Positions 53,804 to 63,288 of a DNA stretch of 64,000 nt are shown here, piece by piece (the stretch's first letter is position 1; every line of letters starts with the position of its first letter). Under the pieces are notes generated by a model. It was not told where the DNA came from. It saw only the letters and a program-made list of their open reading frames with translations, and searched no databases. The stretch comes from Pseudomonadota bacterium (lineage in GTDB: Bacteria; Pseudomonadota; Alphaproteobacteria; Sphingomonadales; Sphingomonadaceae): contig JAIUPN010000011.1 in the NCBI GenBank assembly GCA_020160755.1, positions 62,001-126,000 on the forward strand, in the 5' to 3' direction. A program made the position numbers and the translations under genes.

Positions 53804-54690
53804 GCGCGCGGGTGCGCGCTGCGATAGATGTCGAGCAGATGCGCGGCGTCGACCGCGGTATATATCTGCGTCGAGGCCAGGCTGGCGTGGCCGAGCAATT
53901 CCTGCAAACTGCGAAGGTCGGCGCCGCCGGCAAGCAGGTGCGTCGCGAAACTGTGCCGCAGCGCGTGCGGGGTCGTGCGTTCGGGCAAGCCCAGCGCGCG
54001 CCGCGCCGAGCGCACGCTCGCGCGCACGACACCGGGTTGCAGCGGCCCGCCGCGCGCGCCGAGAAACAGCGGCGTTTCCTTTGCGATCGGATATGGGCAG
54101 GCCGCGACATAACGCGACACTGCGTTCGCCACCGCGGGCAGGATCGGGATGATGCGCGTCTTGTTCCGCTTGCCGGTGACGCGCAGCGTCTCGCCAAGCG
54201 GCAGCGCCGCGCCGGTCAGCCCCAGCGCCTCGCCGATGCGCAGCCCCGCACCATAGAGTAGCAACAGCAGCGCGAAGTCGCGCGCACCGACCCAGCCCTC
54301 GCGCGCATGATCCTCGACATCCTGCACCAGCGCGAGCGCCTCGGCGGGCGAAACCGGACGCGGCAGGCCCTTTTTTACGCGCGGTCCGCGCAACTGCGGC
54401 ACGCTCGCGTTCGATCCGCCGACGAAGCGCAGGAAGGTCCGCAGTGCCGAAAGTTCGCGCGCAGCCGACGCATTGCCCAGCCCCTCGGCGCGGCGTTCGG
54501 CAAGGTAGGCGCGCAGGTCGTTCGGGGTCAGCGCCGCCAGCATAGGCGCATCGACCGCGCCGCCGCGATGCCGCGACAGGAAGGCGTAGAAGCGCGCCGC
54601 AGTGGCGATATAGGCGCGGCGCGTATGCTCCGACCGGCGCTTTTCATGCGCCAGATGGGCATCCCAGTCGCGGATCAACATATCGCTCAA
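53800..54690 (-). CDS. xerC: Tyrosine recombinase XerC
   Basis: 296 residues. SAM-like N-terminal domain (about 1-90), then catalytic residues: Arg in GAGLRIGEAL, Lys in TGKRNKTR, His-Arg in TPHALRHSFATHLL, His in LLGHASLAST and nucleophile Tyr in TQIYTAVD. Resolves chromosome dimers at dif with XerD. Housekeeping context (end of the rph-hemW operon) argues against a mobile-element integrase. Confidence 0.93.
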   Translation of the reverse strand: MSDMLIRDWDAHLAHEKRRSEHTRRAYIATAARFYAFLSRHRGGAVDAPMLAALTPNDLRAYLAERRAEGLGNASAARELSALRTFLRFVGGSNASVPQLRGPRVKKGLPRPVSPAEALALVQDVEDHAREGWVGARDFALLLLLYGAGLRIGEALGLTGAALPLGETLRVTGKRNKTRIIPILPAVANAVSRYVAACPYPIAKETPLFLGARGGPLQPGVVRASVRSARRALGLPERTTPHALRHSFATHLLAGGADLRSLQELLGHASLASTQIYTAVDAAHLLDIYRSAHPRA

Positions 54691-54713
54691 AATCGCCTCG
54701 CTTCGGCGCGAGC

Positions 54714-55859
54714 CTAGCCGGTCCGCACCACCTCGGAAAGGATCGAGTCGAGCAGGAGAATGCCGTCGTCGGTGACGGCGAGGCGGTCGCCGTCCTGTCG
54801 CATCAGCCCCTGAACGGTCAGCCGGGCCACAGCTCCCGCGTCCACGAACGCCTCGCGCGACAGTCCGCTGCGTGCTTCGATCCGCGCGAGGTCGATCCCT
54901 TCGGTCAATCGCAGTCCCATCAGCATCGCCTCGGTCGCGCGTTCATGCGCCGGCAGGTCGTTCTCGACCTTCAATCCGTGGCCGTTGCGCGCCACAGCCG
55001 CGATGAAATTCTCGGGTTTCTTGTGCCGCTCGGTCGCTTGTTCCAACCGCCGCCCGTGTGCGCCGGGGCCAACCCCGGCATAATCGGCGTAGCGCCAGTA
55101 TGCGAGATTGTGGCGACTCTCCTGCCCGACACGCGCATGGTTCGACACTTCGTAGCGCGGCAGGCCCGCGGCGCGCGTCATCGACTGTGTCGCGTCGAAC
55201 AGGTCGGCGGCGGCATCGCCGTCGGGAATGGCGAGGTCGCCCTTCGCCGCGAGCGTCGCAAAGCGCGTGCCGGGTTCAATCGTGAGCTGGTAAAGCGAGA
55301 GATGGTCGGTGCCGAAGGCGAGCGCGCGCGCCAGTTCGGCTTCCCACGCCGCCATCGACTGCCCCGGCCGCGCATAGATCAGGTCGAAGCTGACGCGCGA
55401 AAAATGTTCCTGCGCGGTGGCGATGGCGCGGCGCGCCTCGTCCTCGCTGTGCGCGCGGCCAAGAAATTCAAGCACTTCGGAATCGAAGCTCTGGACGCCG
55501 ATCGACACGCGGTTGACCCCGGCTGCGGCGAGGTCGGCGAAATTGGCGACCTCGACCGAATTGGGATTGGCTTCCAGCGTGACCTCGACATCGTCCGCGA
55601 GACCCCATGCGCTCTCCGCCGCCGCGATCACTGCCGCGACGGTCGCGGGCGGCATCAGGCTGGGCGTGCCGCCGCCGAAGAAAATCGACCCGACCGTACG
55701 ACCTGGCAGCAACGCCGCCTCATGCCGCAAATCGGCAAGCAACGCCTCGCGCCACACGCCCTGATCGACACTCTCGCGCACATGGCTGTTGAAGTCGCAA
55801 TAGGGGCATTTCGACACGCAAAACGGCCAATGGACATAGAGGGCGAGCGGTTCGGCCAT
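54714..55859 (-). CDS. hemW: HemW, radical SAM heme chaperone
   Basis: 381 residues. The N-terminal VHWPFCVSKCPYCDFNSH holds the CxxxCxxC iron-sulphur motif, followed by GSIFFGGGTPSLMPPATV and GVNRVSIGVQSFDSEVLEFL. The HNLAYWRYADYAGVGPGAHG segment and absence of the extra Cys separate HemW from the oxygen-independent coproporphyrinogen oxidase HemN. Binds heme and delivers it to respiratory proteins. Follows rdgB as usual, but with DUF2239 in between. Confidence 0.93.
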   Translation of the reverse strand: MAEPLALYVHWPFCVSKCPYCDFNSHVRESVDQGVWREALLADLRHEAALLPGRTVGSIFFGGGTPSLMPPATVAAVIAAAESAWGLADDVEVTLEANPNSVEVANFADLAAAGVNRVSIGVQSFDSEVLEFLGRAHSEDEARRAIATAQEHFSRVSFDLIYARPGQSMAAWEAELARALAFGTDHLSLYQLTIEPGTRFATLAAKGDLAIPDGDAAADLFDATQSMTRAAGLPRYEVSNHARVGQESRHNLAYWRYADYAGVGPGAHGRRLEQATERHKKPENFIAAVARNGHGLKVENDLPAHERATEAMLMGLRLTEGIDLARIEARSGLSREAFVDAGAVARLTVQGLMRQDGDRLAVTDDGILLLDSILSEVVRTG

Positions 55860-55890
55860 GTGCGGCGATATAGGGGCTGCAGCGCGGATG

Positions 55891-56409
55891 TCAGCCGCCC
55901 CCGAGCAACCGCGCGATATGCTGCTTGATGTCAGCGGGCCAATCGGCGATCAGCCCGGCGAAGCCCACATCGTCATCGCGGTAGAGCGCGCGCAGCGCCT
56001 CTTCATAACCCGGACGGTCGCCGCAGGCGTGGCTCATGAAATTATACGCCGCATCGCGGCGCTGCTTCGTGTCGGGCGCCTCCTTACTCGCCGCTTCGAC
56101 TAGCCGGCGCAGCGCCGCCGATGCGCCGCCCGGCTGCGCGGCGAGCCAGTCCCAGTGGCGCGGCAGCAAGGTGACTTCGCGCGCCTTCACGCCTAGCCGC
56201 GGGCGCCCTGCAGACGGCGCGGGCATCGCCTTGGCGGCATCCCAATAGTCGAGGTCAGCGAGGCGCCCGGTCGCGTCGTCGAAAACGAGGATCGCGCCGA
56301 GGTCAGCGGGATAGCGATCCTCCAACGTCCGTGTAACGGTTTCGCGCCTTCCCGAGGCGAGTTGCGCATCGCCGAGGAAGGCTGTGACGGTAGCATCATA
56401 TTCAGTCAT
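55891..56409 (-). CDS. DUF2239 family protein
   Basis: 172 residues: TAFLGDAQLASGRRETVTR at the start, RPRLGVKAREVTLLPRHWDW in the middle, AAYNFMSHACGDRPGYEEAL near the end. This matches the uncharacterised DUF2239 family. I chose the ATG at 56409; the ATG at 56418 falls inside the probable -10 element. Inserted between rdgB and hemW, with its own promoter and a direct repeat upstream, so it is probably regulated apart from the operon. No enzymatic motif recognised. Confidence 0.85.
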   Translation of the reverse strand: MTEYDATVTAFLGDAQLASGRRETVTRTLEDRYPADLGAILVFDDATGRLADLDYWDAAKAMPAPSAGRPRLGVKAREVTLLPRHWDWLAAQPGGASAALRRLVEAASKEAPDTKQRRDAAYNFMSHACGDRPGYEEALRALYRDDDVGFAGLIADWPADIKQHIARLLGGG

Positions 56410-56415
56410 GCCCGG

Positions 56416-56444
56416 CATTTATATCCGGGTAAAATAAAAGTCAA
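56416..56444 (-). promoter_or_regulatory. Promoter of the DUF2239 gene
   Basis: Minus-strand TTGACT (56439-56444) and TAAATG (56416-56421) are spaced by 17 bases; TATAAA with 15 bases is an alternative -10. The predicted transcript start is at or next to the ATG at 56409, so the mRNA may be leaderless. Confidence 0.5.
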
Positions 56445-56461
56445 TATCGCCCGGGTAAAAT
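56425..56461. repeat. Direct repeat CCGGGTAAAAT (operator candidate)
   Basis: Two identical 11-base copies at 56425-56435 and 56451-56461, 26 bases apart. One lies between the -35 and -10 elements and the other just upstream of the -35, ending on the rdgB stop codon. Placement suits a repressor binding both sites. Confidence 0.5.
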
Positions 56462-57093
56462 TATCGCGGATCGAAAGCCCCCGCCACGAGCTTGGCAAAG
56501 GCGTCGGCGCGGTGGCTGATCGCATGCTTCTCTGCCGGATCGATTTCCGCATAAGTCAGCGACTTGCCGGTCGGAACAAACACCGGATCATAACCGAAAC
56601 CCAGCTTCCCGCGCGGCGGCCAGGTCAGGCTGCCCTCGGCGGCCCCTTCGTACACATCGGCATGGCCGTCGGGCCAGGCGAGCGCGAGCGTGCAGATGAA
56701 GCGCGCGCTGCGGTCGACGTCGGGCCCCTGCTCGGCGAGCAGGCCTTCGACCTTGCCCATCGCCATATACCAGTCGCGCCCCGGATTGCCCTCGAACCAT
56801 TGCCGTTCGGCCCAGTCGGCAGTGTAGACGCCGGGGCGGCCGGAGAGCGCCGCGACTTCGAGGCCGCTGTCGTCGGCGAGCGCGGGCAACCCTGACCCCG
56901 ACGCGCTTGCATGGGCTTTCAGCAGGGCATTCTCGCGAAAGGTCGTCCCCGTCTCCTCGGGCTCGGGAAGCCCGAGGTCGCCCGCCGACACCGGCTCGAT
57001 CCCGAAGGGTTCGAGCAGCGCGCGGATTTCGCGCACCTTGCCCGCATTGTGGCTGGCGATCACGAGCTTGCCGGGGGCGAGCCTCCGCATCAT
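56461..57093 (-). CDS. rdgB: Non-canonical purine NTP pyrophosphatase
   Basis: 210 residues, Ham1/RdgB family. Motifs: [18 protein letters not shown] at the N-terminus, [31 protein letters not shown] and [12 protein letters not shown]. Hydrolyses dITP/XTP to keep them out of DNA. Two ATG codons in tandem (57093, 57090). It follows rph by 1 bp, the usual rph-rdgB arrangement. Confidence 0.95.
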   Translation of the reverse strand: MMRRLAPGKLVIASHNAGKVREIRALLEPFGIEPVSAGDLGLPEPEETGTTFRENALLKAHASASGSGLPALADDSGLEVAALSGRPGVYTADWAERQWFEGNPGRDWYMAMGKVEGLLAEQGPDVDRSARFICTLALAWPDGHADVYEGAAEGSLTWPPRGKLGFGYDPVFVPTGKSLTYAEIDPAEKHAISHRADAFAKLVAGAFDPR

Positions 57094-57094
57094 G

Positions 57095-57811
57095 TCAGCG
57101 GCCCGTGGCCCTGTCCTGCGCCGCGAAAATCTCGCCGCAGCCGATGCGTGCGAGGCGGAGGAGACGAAGGAGGCCTTCCTCGTCATAGGTCGCACCCTCG
57201 GCGCTCGCCTGCACTTCGACGATCTGGCCCTTGCCGGTCAGCACAAAATTGCCGTCGGCCTCGGCGACCGAATCCTCGTCATAGTCGAGGTCGAGCACCG
57301 GTGTGCCCCGATAAATACCGCACGAGATCGCACCGACCTTGTCCTCGATCGGATCCTCGGCGATCGTCTTCGCCGCGAGCAGCTTGTCGACCGCAAGCCG
57401 CAGCGCGACCCACGCGCCCGAAATCGAGGCGGTACGCGTGCCGCCATCGGCCTGGATCACGTCGCAGTCGATGATGATCTGGCGCTCGCCGAGCTTTTTC
57501 ATGTCGACGACGGCGCGCAAGCTTCGTCCGATAAGCCGCTGGATTTCCTGCGTCCGTCCCGACTGCTTGCCCTTCGCCGCTTCGCGGCTGCCGCGCGTAT
57601 GCGTCGCGCGGGGCAGCATCCCGTATTCGGCCGTCACCCAGCCCTGCCCCTTGCCGCGCAGGAAGGGCGGCACTTTCTCGTCGACGCTCGCGGTGACGAG
57701 CACCTTCGTATTGCCAAAGCTGACGAGCACGCTGCCTTCGGCGTGGATGGTAAATCCGGTTTCGATGGCGATGGGGCGCATCTGATCGGGCGCGCGGCCT
57801 GAGGGGCGCAT
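57095..57811 (-). CDS. rph: Ribonuclease PH
   Basis: 238 residues. RNase PH motifs: [78 protein letters not shown] and the closing [16 protein letters not shown]. Phosphorolytic 3' trimming of tRNA precursors. AAAGGA lies upstream of the ATG. First gene of the rph-rdgB-DUF2239-hemW-xerC group. Confidence 0.96.
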   Translation of the reverse strand: MRPSGRAPDQMRPIAIETGFTIHAEGSVLVSFGNTKVLVTASVDEKVPPFLRGKGQGWVTAEYGMLPRATHTRGSREAAKGKQSGRTQEIQRLIGRSLRAVVDMKKLGERQIIIDCDVIQADGGTRTASISGAWVALRLAVDKLLAAKTIAEDPIEDKVGAISCGIYRGTPVLDLDYDEDSVAEADGNFVLTGKGQIVEVQASAEGATYDEEGLLRLLRLARIGCGEIFAAQDRATGR

Positions 57812-57959
57812 GAGATATCCTTTCGACTGGTGATGGCCGAGGCCCTTAGGCGGCTGCCTTCATTCGCTCAACCGCATCTTGAAGAATTCGGGGATTATTG
57901 CCCGTGAAGCCATGCCGATCGCACTGACGCGCTTGCTCCTCCTTCGCGGGGCGACATTT

Positions 57960-59159
57960 CTAGGCATCCATCAGCCCGAGAAGCTGGTCCGACGGCACCG
58001 GCCCCGATTTCAGGAACCCCTGCCAGGTCGCGACACCCAGTTCGGACAGACGCGCGAGCTGCCGCTCGTTCTCGATCCCCTCGGCCACCACGAGCAGGCC
58101 CAGCGCGCGTGCAAGGTCGACGATCGCGCGCACGACGATGCGGTCGCGGTCGCTGCCGTCGATGGTGCGGGTAAAGCCGCTGTCGATCTTGAGATAATCG
58201 ATCGGCAACCGCGCGAGCAGCGACAGGCTGGAATAGCCGGTCCCGAAATCGTCGATCGCGACCGCGACGCCGAGTGCGCGGATCTGCGCCAGCTGGTCGG
58301 CCGCGCTCGCCGGGTCGCTCAGCATCGCCTGCTCGGTCAGTTCGAGCGTCAACCGGTCGGGATCGACCCTCGCCGCCTTGGCCATGCCCGCGAAGCGGCC
58401 GGCGAATTCGGGATCGCCAAGATCCGCAGCGGTGATGTTGAGCGATACGCGCAGCTGCGCCAGCGCCTTTGGCCAGGTCGCCATTTCGGCGAGCGCGACG
58501 CGGTGGGCATGTTCGGTGAGTTCGCATTCGAGCCGCGCCGCGCGCGCCGCGGTGACCAGCGGCCCCGCACCGAGCAGGCCGAGTTCGGGATGCTGCCAGC
58601 GGAGCAGCGCCTCGACCCCGGTCATCTCGCCGGTGCCGACATCATATTGCGGCTGGTAGTGGATCACCACCTCGCCCGCCGACAGCGCGGCGTGGACCAT
58701 CGCCCCGTCGCGCGCCGACGCGGGACGCGCAAGCTGGTCGCCCGCGGCGCGGAGCTGTTCGGCGACCGATTCGTCGCGCGTGATCAACGCCGCCGCGATG
58801 CGGATCGATAGCCGGCCGTTCGGGTCGCCGACGATCGGTTCGGCAAGCGCGACGTGCAGCGCACGCTCCTGCGCACGAAGCGCGCCGAGCGACATCGGCG
58901 TCGCCGGCACGATCAGGAAGCGCGGCCCGTCGAGGCGATCGACGCACGACCCCTGGCCGAATTCGTCGCTGGCAAAATTTTCGAGCCGCCGCCCGATTTC
59001 GTCGAGCACCGAATCGCCCGTCGCGGTGCCCGCGCTGTTGTTGATCCGTGCCATCTGGTCGACCTGGACCAGGATGACGCCGGCGTCGGCATTATGCCGT
59101 GCGTGCAGCTTTTCGAGTTTATGGACACAGGCGGAGAGGGATTCGGAAAGGCGATTCAT
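57960..59159 (-). CDS. Cyclic-di-GMP phosphodiesterase: degenerate GGDEF plus EAL
   Basis: 399 residues. Residues ~1-140 form a shortened GGDEF-like domain in which the signature reads DGPRF (RLDGPRFLIV), so no cyclase activity is expected. Residues ~160-399 form an EAL domain with intact catalytic motifs: GVEALLRWQHPELG, LNITAADL, ELTEQAMLS, IDDFGTGYSSLS, YLKIDSGF and VAEGIENERQL. Likely cleaves c-di-GMP. No membrane segment. Head-to-head with moaA, 53 bp apart. Confidence 0.9.
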   Translation of the reverse strand: MNRLSESLSACVHKLEKLHARHNADAGVILVQVDQMARINNSAGTATGDSVLDEIGRRLENFASDEFGQGSCVDRLDGPRFLIVPATPMSLGALRAQERALHVALAEPIVGDPNGRLSIRIAAALITRDESVAEQLRAAGDQLARPASARDGAMVHAALSAGEVVIHYQPQYDVGTGEMTGVEALLRWQHPELGLLGAGPLVTAARAARLECELTEHAHRVALAEMATWPKALAQLRVSLNITAADLGDPEFAGRFAGMAKAARVDPDRLTLELTEQAMLSDPASAADQLAQIRALGVAVAIDDFGTGYSSLSLLARLPIDYLKIDSGFTRTIDGSDRDRIVVRAIVDLARALGLLVVAEGIENERQLARLSELGVATWQGFLKSGPVPSDQLLGLMDA

Positions 59160-59212
59160 CGATTTTCCCTAGCAGGCTTCGCTTGCCAAGCTCCTGCCTT
59201 TTGCATCACAAT

Positions 59213-60235
59213 ATGCGTGTGGCTGCCACATTTTCCCAATCTGCCGCATCCACGGCGCCCCTGATCGACGGCATTGGCCGCCGGATCAGTTACTTGCGCC
59301 TGTCGGTTACCGATCGCTGCGACCTGCGCTGCCGTTATTGCATGGCCGAAGACATGACCTTCCTGCCCAAGTCGGCGGTCCTTAGTATAGAGGAAATGGG
59401 CGACCTTGCCGAGCGGTTCGTCGCGCGCGGGATCAACCGCATCCGCCTGACGGGGGGCGAACCGCTGGTGCGGCGCGGGATCGACACGCTCGCGATGCGG
59501 CTGGGCGCGATGATCGGGCACGGGCTCGACGAGTTGACGCTGACGACCAACGCGATGCGGCTTGCCGAACAGGCCTCGATGCTCGCCGCGGCGGGGGTGC
59601 GCCGGATCAACGTCAGCCTCGACACGCTCGACCCGCACGCCTTTCGCCATATTACCCGCGTCGGCGACCTCGACACCGCGCTGCGCGGGATCGACGCGGC
59701 GCGCACCGCCGGGCTGACGGTGAAGATCAACATGGTCGCGCTCGCAGGGCTCAACGAAGACCAGCTTCTCCCCATGCTCGATTATTGCGCCGCGAACGGC
59801 TGCGATCTCACCCTGATCGAGACGATGCCGCTGGGCCAAGTATCCGACGATCGCAGCGATCATTATGCCCCGCTCCATCAATTTGTCGCGCCGCTTCGCG
59901 AGGTCCGCGCTATCTGGCCGGTCGACCAGCGCACCGGCGGCCCCGCGCGCTATTTCGCGGTCGAAGACAGCCCGGTCACCCTCGGCCTCATCACCCCGCT
60001 CAGCGACAATTTCTGTGCGACATGCAACCGCATCCGCCTGACCGTCGAGGGACGCGTCTATATGTGCCTTGGTCAGGACGATCATGTCGATCTGCGCGCC
60101 GCGCTGCGCGAGGGCGGCGACGTGGACGGCTTGATTGATTTGGCATTGGCTGGCAAACCCCGCGCGCATGACTTTCATATCGAACGAGAGTCCAAACCGG
60201 CGGTCGCGCGTCATATGAGTGCAACGGGGGGCTGA
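59213..60235 (+). CDS. moaA: GTP 3',8-cyclase MoaA
   Basis: 340 residues, radical SAM enzyme that starts molybdenum-cofactor synthesis. N-terminal cluster CDLRCRYC, the SAM-contact TGGEPLVRRG, LTTNAMRL, and C-terminal cluster CATCNRIRLTVEGRVYMC; the conserved final Gly-Gly is present. Start at 59213 (MRVAATFSQ) lies in the gap to the divergent EAL gene; an open frame further upstream has no homology. Confidence 0.95.
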   Translation: MRVAATFSQSAASTAPLIDGIGRRISYLRLSVTDRCDLRCRYCMAEDMTFLPKSAVLSIEEMGDLAERFVARGINRIRLTGGEPLVRRGIDTLAMRLGAMIGHGLDELTLTTNAMRLAEQASMLAAAGVRRINVSLDTLDPHAFRHITRVGDLDTALRGIDAARTAGLTVKINMVALAGLNEDQLLPMLDYCAANGCDLTLIETMPLGQVSDDRSDHYAPLHQFVAPLREVRAIWPVDQRTGGPARYFAVEDSPVTLGLITPLSDNFCATCNRIRLTVEGRVYMCLGQDDHVDLRAALREGGDVDGLIDLALAGKPRAHDFHIERESKPAVARHMSATGG

Positions 60236-60277
60236 CACGCCGCCCGATATCTGAAGGCACGGGGGAACCGGACCAAT

Positions 60278-61048
60278 ATGCATCGCAAGATCGCGCTTGT
60301 CGCATCGAATGCGCCCGCCGCCATGGAGGCGGAGGCCGAGCTGCGCCCGCTCTATGATTTCGTCGAGCTGGCCGAGGCCGACCTGTTGATCGCGCTCGGC
60401 GGTGACGGTTTTCTGCTGCACATGCTGCACATGCTGCTCGACCAGCGGCGAAGCCTGCCCGTCTTCGGCATGAACCGCGGCACGATCGGCTTCCTGATGA
60501 ACGAATTTCGCGTCGAAGGCCTGCTCGACCGGCTCGCCGCAGCGCGCCCGTTCCTCATCCATCCGCTATCGGGCGATATCACGACGATCAGCGGCGAGCG
60601 GCATATCCTGCCCGCGATCAACGAGATTTCGCTGCTGCGCGAAACGCGCCAGGCAGCCAAGCTCGAGGTGATGATCAACGAAAAGACGATGCTCGAGGAA
60701 CTCGCCTGCGACGGCGTGCTCGTGTCGACCCCGGCGGGATCGACCGCGTACAACCTCAGCGCCAACGGTCCGATCCTGCCGCTCGAATCGGAAATGCTCG
60801 CGCTGACCCCGATCAGCCCCTTCCGCCCCCGCCGCTGGCGCGGCGCGCTCGTCCCCGAATCGACGAGCATCCGCTTCAACGTCCGCGAGGCGGCGAAACG
60901 CCCGGTCAGCGCGGTCGCCGACCAGCGCGAAATCCGCGATGTGAAGACGGTATTGGTAACCACCGACCGCAGCCGGCCGCTGACTTTGCTGTTCGACCCC
61001 GACCAGGGCCTCGACGAACGCATCGCGATGGAACAATTTATCGTCTGA
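60278..61048 (+). CDS. nadK: NAD kinase
   Basis: 256 residues, short alphaproteobacterial type. GGDG motif in LLIALGGDGFLLHMLHML, GMNRGTIGFLMN, and the NE/D-type substrate region PAINEISLLRE plus STPAGSTAYNLSANGPILP. Makes NADP from NAD and ATP. 42 bp after moaA, same strand. Confidence 0.95.
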   Translation: MHRKIALVASNAPAAMEAEAELRPLYDFVELAEADLLIALGGDGFLLHMLHMLLDQRRSLPVFGMNRGTIGFLMNEFRVEGLLDRLAAARPFLIHPLSGDITTISGERHILPAINEISLLRETRQAAKLEVMINEKTMLEELACDGVLVSTPAGSTAYNLSANGPILPLESEMLALTPISPFRPRRWRGALVPESTSIRFNVREAAKRPVSAVADQREIRDVKTVLVTTDRSRPLTLLFDPDQGLDERIAMEQFIV

Positions 61049-61131
61049 GAGTCGCAAAAGGCCGCAAAACCCCCTTGATAAAGTTTTCGGTTGGCGGCAA
61101 AGGGGCCGCCTTGTCCGCTTCGGCGGTGTGT

Positions 61132-61206
61132 TCCTCGGTAGCTCAGCGGTAGAGCAATCGACTGTTAATCGATCGGTCGTAGGTTCGAATCCTACCCGGG
61201 GAGCCA
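61132..61206 (+). tRNA. tRNA-Asn (GTT)
   Basis: 75 bases with encoded CCA. Acceptor TCCTCGG / CCGGGGA, D arm AGCGGTA, anticodon stem ATCGA / TCGAT around CTGTTAA (anticodon GTT), T arm GTAGG-TTCGAAT-CCTAC. All stems pair well. Confidence 0.95.
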
Positions 61207-61434
61207 TTCACCCTCATCAACGCGTTGAAGCGACTGAACGATCCTGTTTTTGGGATTTTTGGTCCCCACATATATTCCGGCAACGAAATCGGATTGCGGA
61301 CTGACCGCTTCCGGACGCAAATCGCAAGAAGCGGGCGTTTCCTGATTCAACATGCGTGCGGGCTTTGGCCGATCGCTTTGCCCGGCGGCTAAGGTTAACT
61401 TCGTTCCAACGATTTGGCTCTTTAGGATCCCGTC

Positions 61435-63240
61435 ATGCGGTTAGCGACAATCACCAACTGGGCCTATGGCGCGACCGTCGTGCTGACGATGATATCGAGC
61501 ACGACGATGATATTCGCGTCGAGCGCGCAGGACCGCGAGCGCGCGGCGGTCGAACAGCGTTACCGGCTCGATCAGGCGACGGCCGAACTCGGAATCGATA
61601 TCTATGCGCTGAGCGACCGGGCGCGGCAGTTCGTCAACACCGACGACCCGACCTATCTGGCCGCCTATCGGAGCGAGGTGGCCGCTCTCAAAGCTGTCGA
61701 AGATCGTATCCGCCATATCGGCGACGCCGGTGCCACGGCAGGCGAGCTCGAAGCGCTCAAGAAGGCGATCGCCCTCGCCGACACGCTTCACGACGAGCAG
61801 GAATCGGCGCTCACCGCCTATGAAAGCGGAAAGAAGGATGTCGCGCGCCAGATATTGTTCGGCGCCGAATATGAACGGCAACTCGACCGCGCGGAAATCG
61901 AGGTCCAGCGATTCCAGGACCGGCTGGACAGCCGCATCGAAGCGCAGGTTTCGGAAGCCACCGATCTTTCGCGGCTGTGGAAGCGTATATCCGAAATCGT
62001 GCTGGGGCTGACGGCGCTCCTGGTCCTGTTTGTCCTCTATTTCATCTTCAAGCAGCGCGTGCTCCACCCGGTCGTGCGGCTCAGCGACGTCGTCAACCGG
62101 CTCGCGGTGCAGGATTATGCCGCCGAGCCGCCCGAGTTCAGCCAGATCGACGAGATCGGCGACATGGCGCAGGCGATCCGCATCTTCCGCGAGAATGGCA
62201 TCGAACGGCAGCGGCTGGAAGCGGAGCGCGATGCCGACAGGACGATGCGCGACCTCCTGTCGCGGATGACGCAGCGAATGCAGGGCTGCGATACGCTCCA
62301 CGACCTGCAGGAAGTTGTCCAGCGCTTCGTTCCCGAGATCGCGCCCGGACTGCCGGGCCGGCTTTACCTGCTCGACAAGCAGCGCAACCTTGTGGTCGAG
62401 GCGGGTAGCTGGCTGGGGCCGGTCCGGTCGGCTGACCAGTTTTCGCCGATATCCTGCTGGGCGCTGCGGCGCGGCCTCCGCCATCGTCCCGCAGGCGACA
62501 ATGTCGACGTGCCTTGCGACCATATCGAATGGGACGCGGCTCATCCAGTCGACACTTTGTGCCTGCCGCTCACCGCGCAGCGCGAGACGCTGGGGCTCCT
62601 CTATTTCGAAATGCCGGCGGGTGACGCGGCGCGCAGCGCGGCGCAGCTGATCTATTTCGATATGCTCGCCGAAAATATCGGGCTGGCGATCGCGAATCTC
62701 CAGCTTCGCGACACGCTGCGCGAAATGGCGATGGCCGATTCCCTGACCGGCCTCGCCAACCGCAGGCAACTCGGCCATGTGCTCGAAACGCAGATCGCGC
62801 AGGCGGAACGCCTCGACGAACCCCTCGGTTGCCTGATGCTCGATGTCGATCATTTCAAACGCTTCAACGACGTGCACGGCCACGAAGCGGGCGACGCCGT
62901 GCTGCGCGCGGTCGGGCAGGTGCTCGCCAATGTGACGCGCGAAGCGGGCCTTGCCTTTCGCTATGGCGGCGAGGAATTCCTGATCCTGCTCCCCACCTTG
63001 ACGGTCGGTCAGGCCGAGGAGCGCGCGCAGGATATCCGGGCGCGCATCTCGGCGCTCGAACTCGGACATGGCGGCAAGGATCTGGACCCCATCACGGTAT
63101 CGGTCGGGATCGCCGTGGCACCGATCCATTGCGGGTTCGACCGGCTGGTGCGTACCGCCGACGCCGCGTTGCTGCGCGCCAAGGCGCTGGGACGCGACCG
63201 CATAGAAATGGCGCAGTTGCGCAAGCCAGCGTCGGAGTAG
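61435..63240 (+). CDS. Membrane diguanylate cyclase (HAMP-GAF-GGDEF)
   Basis: 601 residues. Membrane segment about 10-30, a helical periplasmic sensor (~31-185, CHASE3/four-helix type), second membrane segment ~186-208, HAMP (~209-262), coiled coil, GAF-like domain (~280-430), and C-terminal GGDEF domain with MADSLTGLANRRQ, LMLDVDHFKRFND and the active site YGGEEFLILL. Makes c-di-GMP. The I-site position reads REAG (not RxxD), so product inhibition may be lost. Periplasmic signal unknown. Confidence 0.92.
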   Translation: MRLATITNWAYGATVVLTMISSTTMIFASSAQDRERAAVEQRYRLDQATAELGIDIYALSDRARQFVNTDDPTYLAAYRSEVAALKAVEDRIRHIGDAGATAGELEALKKAIALADTLHDEQESALTAYESGKKDVARQILFGAEYERQLDRAEIEVQRFQDRLDSRIEAQVSEATDLSRLWKRISEIVLGLTALLVLFVLYFIFKQRVLHPVVRLSDVVNRLAVQDYAAEPPEFSQIDEIGDMAQAIRIFRENGIERQRLEAERDADRTMRDLLSRMTQRMQGCDTLHDLQEVVQRFVPEIAPGLPGRLYLLDKQRNLVVEAGSWLGPVRSADQFSPISCWALRRGLRHRPAGDNVDVPCDHIEWDAAHPVDTLCLPLTAQRETLGLLYFEMPAGDAARSAAQLIYFDMLAENIGLAIANLQLRDTLREMAMADSLTGLANRRQLGHVLETQIAQAERLDEPLGCLMLDVDHFKRFNDVHGHEAGDAVLRAVGQVLANVTREAGLAFRYGGEEFLILLPTLTVGQAEERAQDIRARISALELGHGGKDLDPITVSVGIAVAPIHCGFDRLVRTADAALLRAKALGRDRIEMAQLRKPASE

Positions 63241-63288
63241 CGGCAGAAACCTGGCCGGGTTTTGGCCGAAAGCGAGCCGGGATCGCGG

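Noticed and set aside
53800-54690. Integrase of a mobile element
   Set aside because: Sequence and context (end of rph-rdgB-hemW operon) fit housekeeping XerC; no att repeats or phage genes nearby.
61216-61265. Terminator after tRNA-Asn
   Set aside because: ATCC...GGAT with T runs near 61240-61260 gives only a 4-bp stem, too weak to call.
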